Source: Halapricum salinum (GTDB lineage: Archaea; Halobacteriota; Halobacteria; Halobacteriales; Haloarculaceae). From it: 64,000 nucleotides of DNA. The notes beneath the pieces are model-generated. The model worked only from the letters and a program-made list of their open reading frames with translations, had not been told where the DNA came from and ran no database searches. Numbering within the stretch: the stretch's first letter is position 1; every line of letters starts with the position of its first letter. The stretch is taken from NCBI RefSeq assembly GCF_004799665.1, contig NZ_CP031310.1, positions 2,968,887-3,032,886 on the forward strand. Reading direction: 5' to 3'. Shown piece after piece: positions 8,600 through 17,451 of this stretch. The position numbers and the translations under genes were made by a program.

Positions 8600-9592
8600 A
8601 TGGGCGAGTGGAGCGACGTCTGCGTGTTGATCCCGACGTACAACGAAGCCGCGGCCATCGGCCAGGTTCTCGACGGATTCGAAGCACAGGGATTCGAGCA
8701 CGTCCTGGTCATGGACGGCGGCTCCGACGACGGCACGCAGGAGATCGCTCGCGACCACGGCGCAGACGTCCGCGAACAGACCGGTTCGGGCAAGGGCCAG
8801 GCGATCCGAGAAGCAGTTCAGCTGATCGACCAGCCCTACGTGCTGATGCTCGACGGCGACGCCACCTACCGCCCGGACGAGGCGCCGGCCATGCTCGAAC
8901 CGCTGCTCGACGGCGAGGCTGAACACGTCATCGGCAATCGCTTCGCCGACATGGAGTCGGGGGCGATGAGCCGGCTCAACAGGGTCGGTAATCGGCTGAT
9001 AAACCGGGCGTTCCGGGTCGTCCACGGCCGGGATTTCGTCGACATTCTCAGCGGCTACCGGGCGTTCACGATCGAGTCGGCACGGCGGTTCGCGCTGACG
9101 GCCGACGGCTTCGGTATCGAGACGGAGATGGCCGTCGAGTGTGTCAAACACAACGTCACGACCGAGGTCGTCCCGATCACCTACGAGTGTCGGCCCGAGG
9201 AGGCCGAGACGAATCTGAGTCCGTTCCGGGACGGAGCAGTCATCCTGATGACGCTGTACCGGATGGCCAAGACAAACAATCCGCTGTTTTACTTCGGGAG
9301 CGTCGGGATCGTGAGTACACTCGTCGGGATCATGCTGGGTGGATACGTCGCTGTCGAGTGGTTTACACGTGGCATCTCTCACGAGGTGATCGCCATCGTC
9401 TCCGCGCTCGGGATCATCTTCGGCGTCCAGTTGTTGATCTTCGGCGTCCTCTCGGACATGATCGTCACGCTCCACCGCGAGCAGTTACACTACATCGAAC
9501 GGCTGAGCGCGGAGAACCAGCCGAACGACGCCGGCCGACCGGGTGATTCCGGTCGTCGCGAGCCCTCTTCAGAAGGGGACGAGCGCTCGTAA
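8600..9592 (+). CDS. aglJ: dolichyl-phosphate hexosyltransferase AglJ (S-layer N-glycosylation)
   Basis: Membrane-bound GT2 glycosyltransferase of 330 aa that adds the first sugar to dolichol phosphate in haloarchaeal N-glycosylation. Motifs: LIPTYNEAAAIG at the N-terminus, VMDGGSDDGT, the metal-binding MLDGDATY, and ILSGYRAFT. Two C-terminal membrane helices follow NPLFYFGSVGI, the AglJ-typical layout. The start at 8600 gives the usual compact N-terminus; a longer frame upstream overlaps pssD and is not credible. The last 24 nt overlap the convergent small gene. No other agl genes are visible in the window. Confidence 0.92.
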   Translation: MGEWSDVCVLIPTYNEAAAIGQVLDGFEAQGFEHVLVMDGGSDDGTQEIARDHGADVREQTGSGKGQAIREAVQLIDQPYVLMLDGDATYRPDEAPAMLEPLLDGEAEHVIGNRFADMESGAMSRLNRVGNRLINRAFRVVHGRDFVDILSGYRAFTIESARRFALTADGFGIETEMAVECVKHNVTTEVVPITYECRPEEAETNLSPFRDGAVILMTLYRMAKTNNPLFYFGSVGIVSTLVGIMLGGYVAVEWFTRGISHEVIAIVSALGIIFGVQLLIFGVLSDMIVTLHREQLHYIERLSAENQPNDAGRPGDSGRREPSSEGDERS

Positions 9593-9895
9593 CTGCCCGA
9601 GAATACTATTGCTCGTCGACTGCCGACGTTTCTCGAAGACCGGGTAGAGATCGTTTTTCAGTGCCTGGGCGGACTCGAAGCGGTCGGTGTCGACCTCCGC
9701 GACCGCGTCGGCGAGACGAATACTGTTGCCCGAGGCATCGTACGGGACCGACTGGTCGCCGATCGCCTGGACGACGGTCTCACGGTCCGCCGGAAACGAG
9801 ACTGACGCGTCCGCGAGCACGTCGTCGAGGACCGCAATACCGAACTCGATCGCATCCGGGTCGGAAGTGTCGCTGCTAGGTGGCCTGACTCCCAT
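9569..9895 (-). CDS. small acidic haloarchaeal protein, DUF5789-like
   Basis: Acidic soluble protein of 108 aa without membrane segments. The segment ADAVAEVDTDRFESAQALKN followed by LYPVFEKRR matches the pattern of the haloarchaeal DUF5789 group; function unknown. The C-terminus overlaps the convergent aglJ gene by 24 nt. A longer member of what may be the same group is encoded at 46910-47509. The family assignment rests on recall of the pattern rather than a profile search. Confidence 0.6.
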   Translation of the reverse strand: MGVRPPSSDTSDPDAIEFGIAVLDDVLADASVSFPADRETVVQAIGDQSVPYDASGNSIRLADAVAEVDTDRFESAQALKNDLYPVFEKRRQSTSNSILGQLRALVPF

Positions 9896-9928
9896 CGCCT
9901 GAACCCAGGGAAGACTGGCAGGAAAAAC

Positions 9929-10273
9929 CTACGCTCGATCGAGCGCCCACTCGTCGCCCCACTCCCCCAGCGCGTCGAAGACCGGGCACAGTGACTCGCC
10001 TTTCTCTGTCAGGCGATAGTAACTCGCGACCGGCGCGTCCTCTTCCAACCGGCGGTCGACGAACCCCATCTCCTGAAGGTCGTCGAGCACGCGCGAGAGA
10101 GTTCGTGCGCTCGCGTCGGTCTCTCGCTTGAGTTCGTTGAACCGGCGCTCGCCGTCTTGCAGTTCGTGCAAGACGACCAGCCGCCACTGCGACCCGATCT
10201 GGTCGATCGTCTTCACAACCGAGCACGGCCCGGGTTTGTCCTCGTCTGTCGTGTGAGTGAGTTCCGATGACAT
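9929..10273 (-). CDS. HxlR-family winged-helix regulator
   Basis: DNA-binding regulator of 114 aa with the HxlR winged-helix pattern: CSVVKTIDQIGSQWRLVVL, then RRFNELKRETDASARTLSRV as the recognition helix region, and YYRLTEKGESL as the wing. One Cys (GPCSVV) at the start of the domain is the position used for redox sensing in several HxlR proteins. Start 10273 (MSSELTH) is favoured over an upstream in-frame codon, which would run across the intergenic promoter region. It diverges from the small ORF/DoxX unit and probably controls it through the inverted repeat at 10317-10330. Confidence 0.88.
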   Translation of the reverse strand: MSSELTHTTDEDKPGPCSVVKTIDQIGSQWRLVVLHELQDGERRFNELKRETDASARTLSRVLDDLQEMGFVDRRLEEDAPVASYYRLTEKGESLCPVFDALGEWGDEWALDRA

Positions 10274-10308
10274 CGGCGTTACCTGGTGGCTTCTATGTCC
10301 GGGAATCG

Positions 10309-10330
10309 ATAAATAGGTTCGCATTCGAAC
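10309..10330 (+). promoter_or_regulatory. promoter with perfect inverted repeat (likely HxlR operator)
   Basis: GATAAATAGG (about 10309-10318) is a TATA-like box 28 nt before the ATG at 10342. It is followed directly by the perfect palindrome GTTCG-CATT-CGAAC (10317-10330). The repeat lies between the TATA box and the predicted start, where a bound dimer would block initiation. Assignment to the neighbouring HxlR regulator is inference from position. Confidence 0.6.
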
Positions 10331-10341
10331 TAGGTAACGTA

Positions 10342-10416
10342 ATGAAAGCAACTATCGCGGTGCAACCAGTCGAGGTATCGAACGAGAATCAGCGGCTGCT
10401 CGGAGGTGCCCAGTAA
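10342..10416 (+). CDS. 24-residue small ORF upstream of doxX
   Basis: Short reading frame encoding MKATIAVQPVEVSNENQRLL plus four residues. Its ATG sits 28 nt after a TATA-like box, the spacing of a leaderless haloarchaeal gene. Its TAA overlaps the ATG of the doxX gene (TAATG at 10414-10418), so ribosomes finishing it could restart on doxX. No homolog is recognised. It may be a translational-coupling leader or a functional microprotein; an accidental frame cannot be excluded. Confidence 0.5.
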   Translation: MKATIAVQPVEVSNENQRLLGGAQ

Positions 10417-10835
10417 TGGTCCTCGAATCGGCCGGTGTCGCCGAAGCGTTCCTGTTTGCTCGCCTGCTGTTCGGGGGCGTCCTGGCGTTTCTGGGACTCA
10501 ACCATCTGTTGAACGCCGAGCAGATGGTCGGATACAGTCAGGCCAAGGGGATTCCGGCAGCCGGCGTTCTCGTGCCGGCCAGCGGCCTGCTGCTGATCGG
10601 TGGCGGGCTCGGCGTCGCTGCCGGGGTCTTTCCCGTGGTAGCCGCGGGTGCGATCGCGGGCTTTCTCGTGATCGCCACGGTGACGATGCACGACTTCTGG
10701 GCCGTCCCAGAAGACCAGAAGCAGGACGAGATGACGCACTTCCTGAAGAACACCGCGCTAGTGGGCGGGACGCTGGTGCTGGTGGCTCTGGGCACCGCAG
10801 AGTGGCCCTACGCCGTCGGCGTCGGCTTGTTCTAG
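10416..10835 (+). CDS. DoxX family membrane protein
   Basis: Four-helix integral membrane protein of 139 aa. The first helix segment LLFGGVLAFLGLNHLLN, the conserved KGIPAAGVLVPASGLLLIGG block and the TVTMHDFW segment before helix 4 are typical of the DoxX family. Relatives act as quinone oxidoreductase subunits or membrane partners in thiol and redox stress responses; the precise role here is unknown. The start overlaps the stop of a 24-codon ORF. Divergent transcription from an HxlR regulator suggests control by reactive electrophiles, oxidants or quinones (inference). Confidence 0.85.
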   Translation: MVLESAGVAEAFLFARLLFGGVLAFLGLNHLLNAEQMVGYSQAKGIPAAGVLVPASGLLLIGGGLGVAAGVFPVVAAGAIAGFLVIATVTMHDFWAVPEDQKQDEMTHFLKNTALVGGTLVLVALGTAEWPYAVGVGLF

Positions 10836-10853
10836 GCAGTCTCTCGCTGTCGA

Positions 10854-11750
10854 CTATCGCGACCGGGTCGTGACTTCACAGCCGTCTTCGGTCACGATGA
10901 CGGTGTGCTCTTTCTGACTCACGAGACAGCCGTCCTCCTCTTTGAGGACGGGATACCCGTGCACGATCCCCTGGCGTTTGAGGCGACGTAGCGCCATCTT
11001 CGGCCGGGAGACGTCCAGCCAGCGCGTCGCGAAGGGCAGCGTCTTGAAGTCGTCGACGATCTGTTCGAGGGCCTGGCGAGCCGAGCGATCCCTGACCGAG
11101 CCCTCGCTGTCGAGTGCGAAGATCTCTTCGTCCTGGCCCTCGCTGACCTTGCCGCCGCCGTCGGTCGCGAACGGCTCGATCGCCACCACGTCACCGACTT
11201 CGAGCGCCGAGCTCTGTGAGACTTCGCGGTTGGGGATGTTCGGTGTCGTGTGCTGCTCCCAGTGGCCCAGGCCGTGGCCGGTCAGATTGACGACGGGGTT
11301 GAAGCCGTAGCCATCGATGACCTCCTCGATGGCCGCGCCGATCTCGCCCGTCTCGACGCCGGGCTCGACCGTCTCGATCGCGGCGTCCAGCGCTTCGGCG
11401 GAGGCCGCAGCGAGTTCGTCGTGTCCCGAGAGGTCGACCGTCACGGCCGTGTCCGCGAGCCAGCCGTCGACGTGGACGCCGATGTCGAGGTTGACCATGT
11501 CCTCGCCGAAAGTCGAGTCGTCGTCGATACTGGGGGTCGCGTGGGCAGCCTCCTCGTCGATCGAGATGTTGACTGGGAACGCGGGCTCGCCGCCGAGTTC
11601 GCGGATGCGGTCTTCGGCCCATTCGGCGACTTCCAGGTGGGAGACACCGACTTCGACTTTCTCGGCGGCCTCGTCGCGGACCGCCGCGAGGATCTCGCCG
11701 GCTTCACGGCACTTCTCGTACTGCTCGCTCGTCAGGTCGACGTCGCTCAT
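10854..11750 (-). CDS. map: methionine aminopeptidase, type II
   Basis: Removes initiator methionine from nascent proteins; pita-bread metallopeptidase of 298 aa. Metal-ligand regions are visible: NLDIGVHVDGWLADTAVT (two Asp), LTGHGLGHWEQH (His) and the two Glu in the VAIEPF and EGQDEEIF segments. The type II insert of about 60 residues between the last His and the C-terminal Glu is present, as in archaea and eukaryotes. It is an essential housekeeping enzyme. The gene is followed by an isoaspartyl peptidase-family gene on the same strand after 45 nt. Confidence 0.95.
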   Translation of the reverse strand: MSDVDLTSEQYEKCREAGEILAAVRDEAAEKVEVGVSHLEVAEWAEDRIRELGGEPAFPVNISIDEEAAHATPSIDDDSTFGEDMVNLDIGVHVDGWLADTAVTVDLSGHDELAAASAEALDAAIETVEPGVETGEIGAAIEEVIDGYGFNPVVNLTGHGLGHWEQHTTPNIPNREVSQSSALEVGDVVAIEPFATDGGGKVSEGQDEEIFALDSEGSVRDRSARQALEQIVDDFKTLPFATRWLDVSRPKMALRRLKRQGIVHGYPVLKEEDGCLVSQKEHTVIVTEDGCEVTTRSR

Positions 11751-11795
11751 GTAGCCGACTTCGACCGCCGCTCCCGAAAGCGTTTGCGTTCCGAC

Positions 11796-12641
11796 CTACT
11801 CGGTGGCGACTTGCATCGACTCGCTGTTGTACGCGCTCCCGGCGTCACCGTCGACGCTCATCACGATCACGCCTGCGTCGCCCGTTCGAGCGACGTCGAA
11901 GTCGGCGATCGTCCGATCGGCAGCCGTCTGGGCGTCCGTTCCGTCTTCGAGGTGAGAGACTGCCTCGCGAGCGAGCGTCTCGCGGGCGATGTCCTCGCCG
12001 GCGCCCGTCGCGCTCGCCCCACCGGCTTCGCTGGCGTAAAATCCCGACCCGATCTGTGGGACGTCACCGACTCGTCCGGCGAGCGCGAACCACCGCCCGC
12101 CGGTCGAGGTCGCGGTCGCGACGCGCTCCCCGTCGGTCGCGACCGCGCCGACGGTGTCGTGGCCGCCGAAGTGCTCGCGAACCCACGCCAGTTGGTCTTC
12201 GAGACCAGTCATCGGCGGCTCGACCTCGGCCCAGCGCTCGCGCGTCCGTTCAGTCCAGAGGTCGACCCGAGTCGGAATCCCGAACGATGCCGCCAGATCG
12301 ACGGCGTGTTCGCCCGAGACGAGTACGTGCGGCGTCGAGGCCATCACGACCCGCGCGACCTCGATCGCGTGCTCGACCCCGGGCATCGAGCAGGCCGCAC
12401 CCGCCGATCCGCTCCCGGTCATCATCCCGGCGTCCGTCCGGATCGTCCCGTCGCTCTGGACGGCACTGCCGACGCCGGCGTTGAACTGTGGCGTCGACTC
12501 CAGCCACCGAACCGCCGCGACTACGGCGTCCACCGGCGAGGCAGCGTCTGCTCCCCTGCTGGCTGCCTTCTCCAGCGCCGACGCACGTCCCTCGGGGTCG
12601 GCCGGGTCCGATCCTGCACCGCCGTGCACGATCACGTCCAT
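11796..12641 (-). CDS. isoaspartyl peptidase / plant-type L-asparaginase
   Basis: N-terminal nucleophile hydrolase of 281 aa. It begins MDVIVHGGAGS, the family's glycine-rich start. The autocleavage site is seen as GGHDTVGAVA, where the Thr after HD becomes the new N-terminal nucleophile. Substrate-binding motifs are ASTSTGG-like (ATSTGGRWFA) and GEDIARETLA. Enzymes of this type hydrolyse asparagine and isoaspartyl dipeptides from damaged proteins. Start 12641 is preferred because the longer frame adds unrelated residues. It probably shares a transcript with map. Confidence 0.9.
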   Translation of the reverse strand: MDVIVHGGAGSDPADPEGRASALEKAASRGADAASPVDAVVAAVRWLESTPQFNAGVGSAVQSDGTIRTDAGMMTGSGSAGAACSMPGVEHAIEVARVVMASTPHVLVSGEHAVDLAASFGIPTRVDLWTERTRERWAEVEPPMTGLEDQLAWVREHFGGHDTVGAVATDGERVATATSTGGRWFALAGRVGDVPQIGSGFYASEAGGASATGAGEDIARETLAREAVSHLEDGTDAQTAADRTIADFDVARTGDAGVIVMSVDGDAGSAYNSESMQVATE

Positions 12642-12724
12642 GGGTTGGCATTTCGTGGCACGGAACTTAAACACGCCCCCCGATCCGCACAACGCTTACC
12701 TGGCTGGTGGCCCCATCCGCTGGC

Positions 12725-12949
12725 ATGGTCGTGCCACTGGCGGTCGAGTCGACGTGGATCCTCGCGAGTATCCCCGTCGTCGGTCTCGTTCTCCTCGTGC
12801 TGATCGGACGCGCGTTTTCAGGCGGTGGAGACGAGTGGTCGACCGGCCGACGCGGGGGGAGCGGCGGCGAAGACGTCGTCTGCCCGCGGTGTCATCACCG
12901 GACGCCACCCGACGCGACGCGCTGCCCGGAGTGTGGGAAATCCCTCTAG
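12725..12949 (+). CDS. small membrane-anchored zinc-ribbon protein
   Basis: Protein of 74 aa: one N-terminal hydrophobic helix ([16 protein letters not shown]), a glycine-rich linker, and a C-terminal zinc ribbon with two CxxC pairs ([20 protein letters not shown]). The topology is probably N-out with a cytoplasmic ribbon. ATG 12725 is favoured over GTG 12707 because a TTAC-containing box about 28-30 nt upstream fits leaderless initiation. It sits just before the DUF309 gene, with 37 nt between. Function unknown. Confidence 0.7.
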   Translation: MVVPLAVESTWILASIPVVGLVLLVLIGRAFSGGGDEWSTGRRGGSGGEDVVCPRCHHRTPPDATRCPECGKSL

Positions 12950-12986
12950 CGGTGGAGTTTCCCGTCTCGACGCCCTCTCGAGAACT

Positions 12987-13466
12987 ATGGACGACCACAC
13001 CCGCGACGACAGCGTCGGTCCACCCGTCGGGTCGCCGACGGGCTGGAGCGAGGGGCGCTGGGAGCACGCGACGCTGCGCCGGGCCGTCGTCCACGGTGTT
13101 CGACTGTTCAACAGCGGCCACTACCACGCCAGCCACGACTGTTTCGAGGACGAGTGGTACAACTACGGCCGCGGCACGACCGAGAGCGCCTTCCTTCACG
13201 GGATGGTCCAGGTCGCGGCCGGCGCGTACAAACACGTCGACTTCGAGGACGACGACGGCATGCGGAGCCTCTTCGGTACTGCGCTACAGTACTTTCAGGG
13301 CGTTCCGCGTGACTTCTACGGCGTCGACGTCCTCGACGTCCGGACGGTACTCACGAACGCCCGTGCCGACCCCGACGTGCTCGAGGGCTGGGCGATCCGT
13401 CTCGACGACGACCGCCCGACAGCCCGCGAGGAAGACCACGCGTTCGTCGCCAGTCTGGATCACTGA
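12987..13466 (+). CDS. DUF309 domain protein
   Basis: Soluble helical protein of 159 aa. The DUF309 signature is clear: [20 protein letters not shown] followed by [15 protein letters not shown], with the conserved His and Glu residues of the family. DUF309 proteins occur in bacteria and archaea and have no established biochemical role. The start at 12987 (MDDHTRDD) avoids an upstream stretch that overlaps the zinc-ribbon gene in another frame. It ends 24 nt before a convergent, frameshifted gene. Confidence 0.85.
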   Translation: MDDHTRDDSVGPPVGSPTGWSEGRWEHATLRRAVVHGVRLFNSGHYHASHDCFEDEWYNYGRGTTESAFLHGMVQVAAGAYKHVDFEDDDGMRSLFGTALQYFQGVPRDFYGVDVLDVRTVLTNARADPDVLEGWAIRLDDDRPTAREEDHAFVASLDH

Positions 13467-13490
13467 TCGCGATTCCTGGCCGCGGCTCGG

Positions 13491-14746
13491 TCACGATTCG
13501 CGCAGCGTCGCTCTGACCGGGACCGCCGTTCGCGCCTCGCTGACTGCCGCCAGTGCGTCGCCGATCGGTTGTGGTTCACCCGCGCGGTAGACCTTCGCGA
13601 GTTCGTGGGCTCGCTCGTAGTGCTGGACGGCCGTCCGGTAGGCGTCACCGGCGTCGAGCGGTCGGTCAGCTCGACGGGCGTTCTCGGCGTAGGCTGCGGC
13701 TGCCTCAGCGATGTCTACTCTGAGGTCGATCACCTCGCTGGCCGTCGCTTCGACGCGTTCTTGCAGGCGCTCCCGATCGAGGCCGAACGTCCCTTCGTCG
13801 GACCACACGACATCGAGGAGTGTCTGATACCGGTCGAGAGCCGTCTCCAGCCCCGTGATCGACCCAGTTTCGACCGCTCGCTGGCGGCGCTCGTCGGCCG
13901 TCTCGATCGGCCGCCGCGCCAGCGCGTCGACCCGCTCCTGTGCCCGTTCGATCGCCGCTGTGAGTGAGGGGGCGTCGCCGACCGGCGAGGACAGCGAATC
14001 GAGCCGGACCCCCCTGACGTCGTCGCCGACGACGAAGCCGTGTGACTCTGCCCGCGCGGTGACTTCGTTCAGGCTCTCGCGAGCGGTTTCGATCGCTCGC
14101 GCGCCGCGCTCGACGTCTCCGTCGTCGAGCCACTCCCGACCAACCGCTCGCAGTTTTTCCACGCGGCGGAGTACCGCCTCGACGTAGGCCGATTCGAGTG
14201 TGGTGTCGGCTCGGTCGAGCGGGTCACGGAACGCCGGGACGCCCTCGAACGGGGAGTTCTCGACGCCGACCTGTGCGCAGTCGACGGTCGAGCGCAACTG
14301 CTCGTAGCGCTCGCGCGTCGTCGCCCAGTCGCCGTCCGCGATCGGTTCGATCAGGTCGGCCCGCGCGGCTTCCACGGCTCTGGTCGCATCTTCGACCTGC
14401 TCGAAGAGGTCGATGGCCTTCTCGACGAGTCGGAGACCGTACTTCGCCGCACTGCGTGACGATGATGCGACGCCGAGCCGCCACGTCGTCGCCGCCTCGA
14501 CGGTCACGCTCACTGTCGTCGGTTCTCGCGGATCGTCGAGGGCGACGGCTCTGACCTCGCGGTAGGGAATCGACACCGCCGGGTCGTCGTCGGTCCCCCA
14601 GCGAGGACGATCCGTCTGTCGGTCAGGACGCCGACGGCCCGGTGGCCCGGCTGCGGTTCGAACGTCTCCTCGCCGCTGGCGGACTCGCGGACGAGCGGGT
14701 CGTCGTTCGACTCGACGATCGCCTCGATAGTCTCCCCCGTCCCCAC
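13491..14746 (-). pseudogene. uncharacterised coiled-coil protein, frameshifted near 14595-14599
   Basis: Two frames read as one protein. Residues 1-50 come from a GTG at 14746 (MGTGETIEAIVESNDD to VLTDRRIVLAGG); the other frame continues DDDPAVSIPYREVRAVALDD to a stop at 13491. They meet at a run of five C (14595-14599, G on the coding strand); one more base would restore a single frame of about 419 aa. The N-terminus resembles a PH-like module (TDRRIVL then IPYREV), and the rest is alpha-helical and acidic with no recognised catalytic motif. The break may be a real mutation, a phase-variable tract or an assembly error. Function unknown. Confidence 0.7.
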
Positions 14747-14859
14747 GAGCGAGCGGATCGCACCGAGCGGATCGGTCTCCCCCGGGGATTCAGTCTGTAC
14801 TGGTCGGTCTGCTGGCTGACGATGACTCGGAATAGGGTCCCACCCTTGTGTAGGTAGAC

Positions 14860-14885
14860 TGGAGTCCGATTATTAAAGGTTCATG
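14860..14885 (-). promoter_or_regulatory. AT-rich promoter upstream of the frameshifted gene
   Basis: On the minus strand, CTTTAATAAT (about 14871-14880) is a good TATA-box match. It lies roughly 125 nt before the GTG at 14746, so it implies a leader or a start upstream of 14746. No in-frame ATG was found in that leader. Confidence 0.4.
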
Positions 14886-14915
14886 TCCTGAATCCGCCGT
14901 TCGTCTACCGTCGGA

Positions 14916-15899
14916 TCAGTCCTCAGCCGCTACCTCCCCGGGCCGCGGCACCTCGATGTCGGTCAGCTGTGCTTCGATCTCCTCGCGCCGAGCGTCGAAT
15001 TTGCCGGGGAGGACGAGTCGCTCACCCAGTTCGTCGAGCGGTTCGTCGCTGTCGTATCCCGGGCCGTTGGTCGCGAGTTCGAACAGGACGCCGCCGAACT
15101 CCCGGAAGTAGACCGACCGAAACCAGTGGCGGTCGATCTGGGCCGTCGGATTCAGCCCCGCCCGACGAACCGCCGTTCGCATCGACTCCTGCTCGCCGTC
15201 GGTCGGCGTCTGGAAGGCGACGTGATGCACCGTCCCGTGACCCTGCCGACCGCCCTGGATCGTCGGCAGGATGTCCACGTATTTGCCGACCGGCCCCGCC
15301 GCAGCGAATCGGGTTCGCTCGTCGCCGGGCGTATCTCCCTGGGCCTGTTCGGTCCCGACTTCGGTAAGGCCCATCGTCCTGAGGAGGTCTTCGGTCGGCT
15401 CGGGGTCGGCCAGCCACAGCGTCACCGAGTGAAAGCCCCTGATCGCGTGTTCCTCGGGGACGAATGCCGTCCACGGCACAGTCGGATCATCGTCGGGAAT
15501 CTCGACTGCCACGAGTTCGACGGGGAGGCCGTCCGGGTCTTCGAACGGGAGGACCGTCTCGCCGAATCGTTCGACCCGGTCACTGTAAGGCACGTCGTAC
15601 GCCTCGAACCGCTCTTGCCAGTAGTCCAGACTTCCCTCGGGGACCCGGAAGGCAGTCCGGGCGACCTGGCCGGAGCCGACTTTTCCTTGGCGGAAATTCT
15701 CCCAGGGGAAGAACGTCATGCTCGTTCCGGGTGTGCCCTCCGCGTCCGCGAAGAAGAAGTGATACGTCCCGGGGTCGTCCTGGTTGACCGATCGCTTGAC
15801 CAGTCGCAGCCCCAGCGCCTCGACCCAGAAGTCGAGGTTTCGCTGGGGATTGCCGGCGATACACGTCACGTGGTGGATGCCCGGTGTGGGATCTGTCAT
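14916..15899 (-). CDS. ring-cleaving dioxygenase, VOC superfamily
   Basis: Two-domain glyoxalase/extradiol dioxygenase protein of 327 aa, similar in layout to the MhqO/YaeR-like hydroquinone dioxygenases. Metal ligands are visible as His in GIHHVTCIAG at the N-terminus, His in GTVHHVAFQT around residue 220, and Glu in GGVLFELATNGPGY near residue 275. YDSDEP after the Glu motif is typical of this subgroup. Expected role: oxidative cleavage or detoxification of quinol-type aromatics, substrate unverified. It stands alone between a frameshifted gene and a divergent membrane protein gene. Confidence 0.88.
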   Translation of the reverse strand: MTDPTPGIHHVTCIAGNPQRNLDFWVEALGLRLVKRSVNQDDPGTYHFFFADAEGTPGTSMTFFPWENFRQGKVGSGQVARTAFRVPEGSLDYWQERFEAYDVPYSDRVERFGETVLPFEDPDGLPVELVAVEIPDDDPTVPWTAFVPEEHAIRGFHSVTLWLADPEPTEDLLRTMGLTEVGTEQAQGDTPGDERTRFAAAGPVGKYVDILPTIQGGRQGHGTVHHVAFQTPTDGEQESMRTAVRRAGLNPTAQIDRHWFRSVYFREFGGVLFELATNGPGYDSDEPLDELGERLVLPGKFDARREEIEAQLTDIEVPRPGEVAAED

Positions 15900-16057
15900 T
15901 GGTTTCGGTAGGTGCCGGAGGGCCTTGAATTCGCGCTGACGTGGATGTCACCGGCTGTCGGATGCGGCCCGGTCGAGAGTACCTGAACTCCTCGCTGGCT
16001 CGGTCGGGCCACGACAGATCACAGTCATTTTCAGGGTCGGAGCAATTGACTCGATCA

Positions 16058-16900
16058 ATGACCAGTGCCGATGCCGTCGGTGCTGTCGTCATGGTCGGGC
16101 TGGCGATGTCTGTCGCCGCCGCCTGGCCGATATACAAGGGTTGGCAGCGGCGTGCCCGGTACCGTCTCGTCCGGGACACGGAGGTGGGGACGCCCGACAC
16201 GGTCACATCTGGGAACACAGTACTCCTGACGGGGGCAGCACGGACGCGTGAGTCCCCGATCCACGCACCGCTCACCGAACGCGAGGCGCTCGTCGCCGTC
16301 TGGTCAGTCTCCGAGTGGCAAGACGAAAATCTACAACTGAAGTACTGGTCTCCGGAAGCCAGGGGGCTCCGAAGTGGTGCGTTCGGGATCGAATCTGGCG
16401 GTGCGTTGGTCACGGTCCCGGCCCAGACCTGCGAGGGATCGACGACTTCGACGACCAGTATGCTGGGATACGACGCCGTCACTGGCTTCGACATTGAGTC
16501 CACTCTCGTCGAGGTCGAATCGTTCGATTTCACCGAAGAGATCCCACAGGCGGTAGAACCGCCTGCACAGTTTCGCACCCTCGAACGAAAGGTCGGACTC
16601 GAAGCGCCCGATCCGGGAGTGACCCTCGTCGATCTCGGCCGGAAACACGGTGCGCGACGCTATCACGAAGCGATCGTCGAACCCGGAGACACGCTCACGA
16701 TCCGCGGAACGATAGAGACGAGGGCAGATGGGGAGAACGTTCTCGCACCCCCGGAACGGGGACCGATGGTCGTCTCCGACCTCGATCCCGATACGCTGGC
16801 GTGGCGGTATCGATGGTCGTACTGGAAGCTATTCTACGGCTCGATCACCGTGATTCTCGCGATGATGCTGTTGTCGGTGTTCCTGATCGCTGTCGGGTGA
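16058..16900 (+). CDS. membrane protein with GIDE-like domain
   Basis: Protein of 280 aa with one N-terminal (VVMVGLAMSVAAAWPIYKGW) and one C-terminal helix (GSITVILAMMLLSVFLIAV) enclosing a soluble domain of about 220 residues. The order of conserved pieces (GNTVLLTGAA, then AVWSVSEWQ, then TLVDLGRKHGARRYHEAIVE and GDTLTIRGTI) matches the GIDE domain known from mitochondrial MUL1-type proteins, here without a RING finger. A second gene of the same design is at 26807-27568. In prokaryotes the domain's function is unknown. Confidence 0.7.
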   Translation: MTSADAVGAVVMVGLAMSVAAAWPIYKGWQRRARYRLVRDTEVGTPDTVTSGNTVLLTGAARTRESPIHAPLTEREALVAVWSVSEWQDENLQLKYWSPEARGLRSGAFGIESGGALVTVPAQTCEGSTTSTTSMLGYDAVTGFDIESTLVEVESFDFTEEIPQAVEPPAQFRTLERKVGLEAPDPGVTLVDLGRKHGARRYHEAIVEPGDTLTIRGTIETRADGENVLAPPERGPMVVSDLDPDTLAWRYRWSYWKLFYGSITVILAMMLLSVFLIAVG

Positions 16901-17039
16901 TTCTCGGTTACTGCCGATGGCTCCCCCTGAGTACGATCATCGCGTCCCCCTATAGTAACAATTGAAACGATTTACACATCGATCGCACTGTTGCCGTGTG
17001 ATCGTGTGTACATTGACTTTCAATGGCTACTATCGTTTG

Positions 17040-17160
17040 AGCGTTCAACGTACAGAATACACACGCTGCTCGAAATTGAGCACCACGAGAATCTTGGGGT
17101 CGGGGAACTGTTGAACCACGGGAAGACGTGCTCGCTCTCGCTCACGGTTCCACCGTTCGC
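17040..17160. repeat. distal degenerate copy of the tRNA-Trp 3'-end repeat unit (att-like)
   Basis: This stretch aligns with 20160-20285. Shared landmarks in the same order are GAATAC/GAATTC-ACACGCTGCTCG with its hairpin, TTGGGGTCGG (tRNA-Trp acceptor 3' end complement), TGTTGAACCACGGGAA and a GCTCGC-rich tail ending GGTTC. It is more diverged than the proximal copy and lies 3.1 kb away, so the two copies bracket the AT-rich island as direct repeats. Confidence 0.65.
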
Positions 17161-17210
17161 ATCGAGTCGTTCCCGCTGGGTCACGCCTCGGTCTCGCTGC
17201 GCGCGACTTC

Positions 17211-17451
17211 CCTGGTCGATTCACAGGCCGCGTTTACGGAGTTGAGCGACGACTCCCGTACTACTTCACGAATATCGGGTTCGAGTTCGGCACTATCGGC
17301 CCGATAGGTCAACAGGGACATGTTCATGATCTCATCACGCTTCTTACTACTGACGCGGACGTGGTCGGACTGACGACTGAAGGGCAGCAATATCTTGAAC
17401 AGACAGTCGGTGTTGAGTTGTATCCACCGGCGCGGCATCCGCGTATGGTGT
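17211..17451 (+). pseudogene. possible C-terminal gene remnant inside the island
   Basis: An open stretch without its own start reads RVYGVERRLPYYFTNIGFEF, then a GPIG loop and LTTEGQQYLEQTVGVEL before a TGA at 17449-17451. The sequence has plausible protein character (GFEFGxxGP followed by a helix pair) reminiscent of small winged-helix or Panacea/YwgA-like proteins, but the N-terminal part is missing. The opposite strand (17181-17471) is also open, so which strand was coding is uncertain. Low-confidence remnant. Confidence 0.3.
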
